Of a stretch of DNA of 64,000 nucleotides, positions 59,435-64,000 are shown piece after piece. Both the position numbers and the translations under genes were made by a program. Origin of the DNA: Gloeopeniophorella convolvens (Eukaryota > Basidiomycota > Agaricomycetes > Russulales). The notes below the pieces were generated by a model. That model was given only the letters and a program-made list of their open reading frames with translations, was not told the origin of the DNA and did not search any database. The stretch spans positions 558,001-622,000 of the forward strand of contig WTXD01000003.1 in the NCBI GenBank assembly GCA_022496205.1, given 5' to 3'. Each line of letters opens with the position of its first letter. Positions within the stretch are counted from its first letter, which is position 1.

Positions 59435-59961
59435 CTAGAAGGGATGAGGGCGCGTTATTGCACTGCAGGCAGGATGAAGTAGGCACGCGCACGGATGGCG
59501 GAAGGGAGCCCTCTGGCCTTCCAAGAGCTTTCAAGTGGGAAAGGTCTGGAGATGGGATGGTACGGGGTCAGGGAGGGGAGTATGTCATAAACCTATTCCA
59601 ACGCACGCTCATACGTTGAAAACGTAGCTGGGACAAATCACTGTGAGCGTCTTTCAGGTCGAGCGTGGTATATATGTAGTCTTACCATGGAAGAGGAGAA
59701 TGGTAGCAACAGTCAAAAGGAGCCGGCCCGACATGTTTGACGGTGTAGCTGGCTTGGGAGCACAGTATCCTCCAATGATTGCCAGTTGCAGGTAGGTCGA
59801 CTAAGGTGAGTCGCGATGGTCGGGGTTTGGAAGCAAGCAGGAAAGAGAGACGGACCGTTTCGGGCCGCAGAGTGTTGTCCATCGGCCCTCCTAGGCCTCA
59901 TCGGCCGATGTGAACAGAAGACAGCTCGAACGGGGGCCTACGAGATGCACGCCTGTATTAC
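59435..59961. other. Intergenic region, may hold the missing first exon
   Basis: Upstream of the small conserved gene. An ATG followed by GTAAGA at about 59683 could be a one-codon first exon, but the phase does not fit. Nothing else coding. Confidence 0.35.
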
Positions 59962-61538
59962 TCAAGAGCCTACTAGTCCTCCGTTCACAAGTATCGTTTT
60001 GTCTAGTTCTGCAACTCCAGGCTCGCCCACGTAGTCTCTAAGTATATCTGCCACCCGTCCAGCCATCTCGGTCGTCTCGCTCCCCAATGCAAGGTCACGA
60101 AACCATTCCTTCCCTATATAGTTTCTTATCCTATTGCAAGAATCAGATTCGACCGTCTGTTCGGTAAAGGGGCACTGTCAAATTTACCCGTCCGGGAGCA
60201 TGATTACAACATTGGCACCCTCGGCTTGTGCTGTTTGCCGCCCATCTTCTGTCTCTTTGAGCCACTTTAGTGCACCAGCAAGGGCGCTGCCGCTGCTCCC
60301 GCCAACAAGCAAGCCTTCACGGCGATGAAGCAGCTTCAAAGCACCAAAGGCATCGTCGTCGCCGGTTTTGATCCAGAGGTCAATCATCCCCGGTTCACGG
60401 GTGAGAGATTCGGGAACGACGTCATAGCCTATGCCCTCCACTAGCCAGCGCGTGCCAACATGCGGCGTGTTGAGCTCGGTAGGAAGTGCGAGGAGGGAGC
60501 CTTTCTAGGAACAAAATGTCAAAAGCCTGGCATGTGATACGGTGCAAGCTACGCACGACGTCCACTCCGATGACCTTGCACGCGGGGTTATGCCCTCGCT
60601 TCTTCGTTGCGTGAGCGATACCGGTGAGCGTGCCGCCAGTGCCTGTGCTAGCGAGGAATACATCGAGCTTTCCGGAGGACGGCCGCGGAGAAGAAGTCGC
60701 AGACGTCTTGATAGCGTCAATGATTTCAGCCGCAGTTCCGAGCTCGTGCGAGAGCGGATTGTGGGGCTGGGGTAGGAATTTGAGTGCGCTCTGAGAGACG
60801 GATAATGACAGAACTTGCGTTGCTGTACTGATCGAGAATGACGCCCCCGGGAATATCGCGTTGTAGGCGTTCTGAGACAGCTGAAGGCCCGGATTATGGA
60901 TATCCGACCTCATCCATCCAAATCTACTTACGAATGTGCCCCAGCAGCGAGTCAGAAGAAAGGCCTATCGGAGTGCGCACAACCTCTGCACCGAGGGTTC
61001 GCAGAGCAATTTCTTTCTCCTAATAACCATGTGAGTTGCGGAGAGTACATGAGTTCCTGGTCACATCACCCACCATGGACATCTTTTGCGACATGACAAT
61101 GACCACTGGATATCCCTACCGAATAGTTCAGATGGATATGTCAATCAGGCCTTAGCCTCTGTCCCACTTTAATGGCGCCAGCCATCGCCAATGCGATTCC
61201 TGACATATGTCACTGGCGCGTTCTGGGAGTTAAAGCATTGACTTACCCAGATTACCAGAGGTTGGTTCAATGATAACACTCTGTCCAGGTACGAGGAGCC
61301 CGTCTTCCTCTGCCCTTTCATCATTCGTTTGGCTACTCGATCTTTGACAGAGCCTGCCACGGACACGGACTCCAATTTGCCCACTGGGAGCCAGTCAGCG
61401 TGCAGTGCAAGTCAGGAGGGGTGCATGCACACATAGATTACATTTGAGCCCTTCGTATTCTGCAATTCTGTCGAGGTGGATGAGCGGAGTCTCGCCTACT
61501 GCGTCTAGCGCAGTACTGAGTATCGTCCTGTGGGCCAT
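59962..61538 (-). CDS. Cystathionine beta-synthase-like PLP enzyme, one apparent frame break
   Basis: Starts [19 protein letters not shown] at 61538. The PLP-fold hallmarks follow in order: [23 protein letters not shown] with the PLP lysine, [77 protein letters not shown], a GTGGTLTG loop, [31 protein letters not shown] and [13 protein letters not shown]. There is no C-terminal CBS-domain pair, so it is either the catalytic half of cystathionine beta-synthase or a related cysteine synthase. Near 61312-61316, between KRMMK and [11 protein letters not shown], the frame changes by one base in a run of Gs with no room for an intron. Stop at 59962. Confidence 0.83.
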
Positions 61539-61865
61539 AGCAGGATGTGATTCAAACTTGGGAGTGGCGATCGCGGAAAGCTCGCAGTGCTAGCTTTTGT
61601 GGTGCCTGGCTGTAGAAGTTGGCTGACAAACGGCGGCTGGGAAAGTCGAGGTGCACATGGGTGCGCACTGCGGGATAAGAGGACGAGAGAGCAGACAAGA
61701 GATCGACCGGGCCGGGATACCCGGGGGATCAGGCGTGGGAAAGTAGGCTCGGCGGGAAGACGTTACTTTGACACTCACGGCGAGCGGCGGCCGAGCTCGT
61801 CACTGCGGCCGCCTTCTGCACGGCTGCGCAAGCTCGGCTCACTGAAGACTAAGTACATCACCGTC
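61539..61865. promoter_or_regulatory. Divergent promoter, CBS-like enzyme and VPS5
   Basis: 327-bp region between divergent start codons; a long open frame on the plus strand overlaps it but its upstream part has no conservation. No specific site assigned. Confidence 0.5.
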
Positions 61866-64000
61866 ATGTCTGGCTTTGACGATCTCCTCAAGCAATCCTC
61901 CCGCGCCCTCGAAGAGAATCCGTTTGAGGATCCTTTCGCCAACAACCGCTCGAACTCTCCAGACCCTTGGTCATCTTACAATCACCCATCTTCCGCATTT
62001 GACTACGGTGCATCTGCGTTCGACGATGTTTCTGCTGCAACCCCCACGGCCGAGTCCCACCACGATGCCTTTGGTGCTCTACCAGCCGAGTCTCATTCGT
62101 TCAACGTGCCTGTGGCTCCGTCTGATCCGCTTGACTCCGCAAACTTGCCTCCAGACGACGAACCAGAACCTATCGCAAAGCCTTGGATTTCTCCTAAATC
62201 CCCTGGTTTCCGGGAGAGCGTCGAGACGGAACACCCCCCACTGGTCCCTGAGCCTCTGGCCGAGCACAGTGTCTCCGATGAACCGCTTGCCGAGCCTGTT
62301 CTGCCAAGGGCTGCAACCCCGCCTCTCCCTTCATCATCAACTCCCTTGGTAGCTACTCCGGTGCTATCATTCTCACCCAGCACACCGATTTCCTCTCTCC
62401 CAGCTGAACCAGAAGCGCCTGCTGGTCCACCGTCTCCCGCCCCTCCATCCTCCGCGCGACTGCCGCAGCGCCAACATGCCTCGCACCCATCCGGGCAGTT
62501 CTCCTTCGGCAATTCGTCTCCAACGATCAGCGAGTCTCAGCGTGCAGCTATCTCATCACCTCTAGACCAGCCTCCTGTCACTTCGTTTGCCAGCCTCGCA
62601 TTGGGTGGAGAGAGCTTTAACGGTTGGGACGGTGCTCAGAGCGCTTTCGTTGGCACTACTACTTTGCCCTCTTCTACACAAGATGAGGATGATGACGACG
62701 ACGATAAACCGTTACGCCCGCGCCCCGTAAGCCCACTGCCTCAGTACTTGTTCACCGCTCACAGTCACTACAAGGCTTCACCTGCAGCTTCTGCCAAGAA
62801 GGACACTGGATTACAACCCTTGTTCACAATCACCGTGGATGATCCTCAGAAGGTTGGGGATCCAATTCGTGGATACACAATGTACACAGTACACACCCGA
62901 GTAAGTCATGTTCCTTCCGTAGAAGTTCGTGCTTATGTTTCGCGGCAGACCACTTCGCCACTGTACTCCAAACCGACCTTCTCTGTTCTTCGTCGCTATT
63001 CAGACTTCTTATGGTTGTACGAAACCCTCTCGCTCAACAACCCTGGGGTTGTCGTACCTCCTGTTCCAGAGAAGAGCCCCTTCGGTCGCTTCGACGATCA
63101 GTTTGTGCAACAGCGGCGCACGGGTCTCGAAAACTGCATCAACAAGATGGCAAACCACCCGGTCTTGTGTAAAGATGCAGACCTGAAGCTCTTTTTGGAG
63201 AGTGATACGTTCTCGCTAGATGTATGCGCCTCTTTCTTCTCCCGCGACGGCAGCGACCTCACTCTCTGTAGATCAAGCATCGCAAGGCGGAGATTGCCAA
63301 CGAGCGCGGTGGCTTGATGGCATCCATTGGCCAATCCATTACCGGTCCTCGCTTCATTGAGACGGACGAGGTGGGCCTAGCAGGTATATAAGACGTGGCT
63401 GTATTTGACGCTATTCCAGTGGTTCGATCGGCAAAAGGCCCATCTCGATATTCTCGAGTCACAGCTTCGTGGTCTGGTCAAGGCTATCGACGTTGTCTCG
63501 AGACACCGAAATGGTTTGGCCGTTCTCTAGTCATCCCTCAACGCAGCCTTACCCTTTGGCAGAGCTTGCTGTCGCAGTGGGCGACTTTGCGCAAGCCATC
63601 AGCGATCTCGCCGCCTCAGACCTCGGCAAGTCGCTCTCGCACTCGCTCGGGGCCTTGGAAGAGCTCGAGCGCAAAGCGCAAGAGTCAGAGTCTGCTCAGG
63701 CTCGGGCAGACCAAGCCACGTTGCTGAGCACTGCTGACGAGTACACCCGCCTTGTTAACTCTGTTCGAGTATGTATCTGGCGCACCCCGCTCTAGTACAA
63801 GCGGCTGACATATGTTTGACACCTCTAGATGGCGTTCAGTTCACGTGTCCGCGTCTATCATGCGTGGCAGGCCGCGGACGCGGATCTACGCCGCATTAAG
63901 CAGACGCATGAACGCAACCGCGCGCAAGGCAAGGTTGCTTCCGACCGTCTTGGCCACACCTATTCCCAAATCGGCGAGGTACGTTTCCTTTTCTTATTCC
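61866..64000 (+). CDS. VPS5: VPS5-like sorting nexin (retromer SNX-BAR), 3' truncated by window
   Basis: Starts MSGFDDLLKQSSRALEENPFEDPF. A long disordered, Pro/Ser-rich N-terminus is followed by an acidic DEDDDDDD stretch, then the PX domain with IRGYTMYTVHTR, SVLRRYSDFLWLYETL, IPP-like VVVPPVPEKSPFGRF and FLESDTFSLD. The BAR domain begins with WFDRQKAHLDILESQLRGLVKAI, ELAVAVGDFAQAISDLAASDL and MAFSSRVRVYHAWQAADADL. Vps5 binds phosphatidylinositol 3-phosphate on endosomes and shapes retromer tubules. A stretch that appears to hold a stop at about 63.53 kb is an intron with donor GTTTGG after RHRN and acceptor GGCAG. The gene runs off the right edge in the BAR region. Confidence 0.92.

Noticed and set aside
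60830..60880. Apparent second frame break in the CBS-like gene before [10 protein letters not shown]
   Set aside because: An acceptor CTGTCTCAG a few bases further gives [16 protein letters not shown] in frame, so no break is needed.
63515..63570. In-frame stop in the VPS5 BAR region
   Set aside because: A 49-nt intron (GTTTGG to GGCAG) removes it and joins RHRN to ELAVAVGDF.

Overview
The window is nuclear DNA of a filamentous basidiomycete, most likely an Agaricomycete. The evidence is dense genes split by many 45-65 nt GT-AG introns, GC-rich coding DNA, and a gene set typical of mushroom-forming fungi: a DNMT5-type DNA methyltransferase, a Clr2-like silencing factor, a DUF7918-like protein, a two-exon F-box protein and a Kar9/GAR-domain protein. 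No bacterial features, transposons, CRISPR arrays, rRNA or tRNA were seen. Exon boundaries were assembled by hand from reading frame, splice consensus and family motifs.

Left end (1-4.7 kb): three same-strand genes for zinc-binding, DNA-binding-like proteins. The first encodes at least three Zn2Cys6 clusters in tandem. The next two carry four copies of a strict C-x2-C-x19-H-x3-C module. From 5 to 12 kb come a SIRT4-like sirtuin (minus), a secreted spherulin-4-like protein, the peroxisomal import receptor PEX7, an EFM7/METTL16-family lysine methyltransferase and CRIPT. From 12.3 to 19.3 kb one 7-kb minus-strand gene encodes DNMT5: cytosine methyltransferase, RING and SNF2 ATPase in one chain, with an N-terminal PCNA-interaction motif.

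From 19.8 to 31 kb lie a PAP2 lipid phosphatase (first intron GC-AG), a CID-domain RNA-processing protein, ZW10/Dsl1, replication factor C subunit 3 and ubiquitin-eS31. From 31.5 to 47 kb come two F-box proteins (one Pof7/FBXO9-like), a DNAJB12-like ER chaperone, COX9, the PP2A B55 subunit, a Clr2-like protein and TRAPPC12. From 47 to 64 kb come a Kar9-like GAR-domain protein, a small secreted protein, the splicing factor RED, sterol O-acyltransferase, a DUF7918-like protein with duplicated 33-nt exons, a small conserved protein, a cystathionine-beta-synthase-like enzyme and the 5' part of VPS5.

Most are housekeeping genes with no operon logic. Several share themes: chromatin silencing (DNMT5, Clr2, sirtuin), membrane traffic (ZW10, TRAPPC12, VPS5) and RNA processing (CID protein, RED). 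Between 35.9 and 61.4 kb six conserved genes carry about seven single-base frame breaks, mostly in short G/C runs, which look more like consensus errors than pseudogenes.
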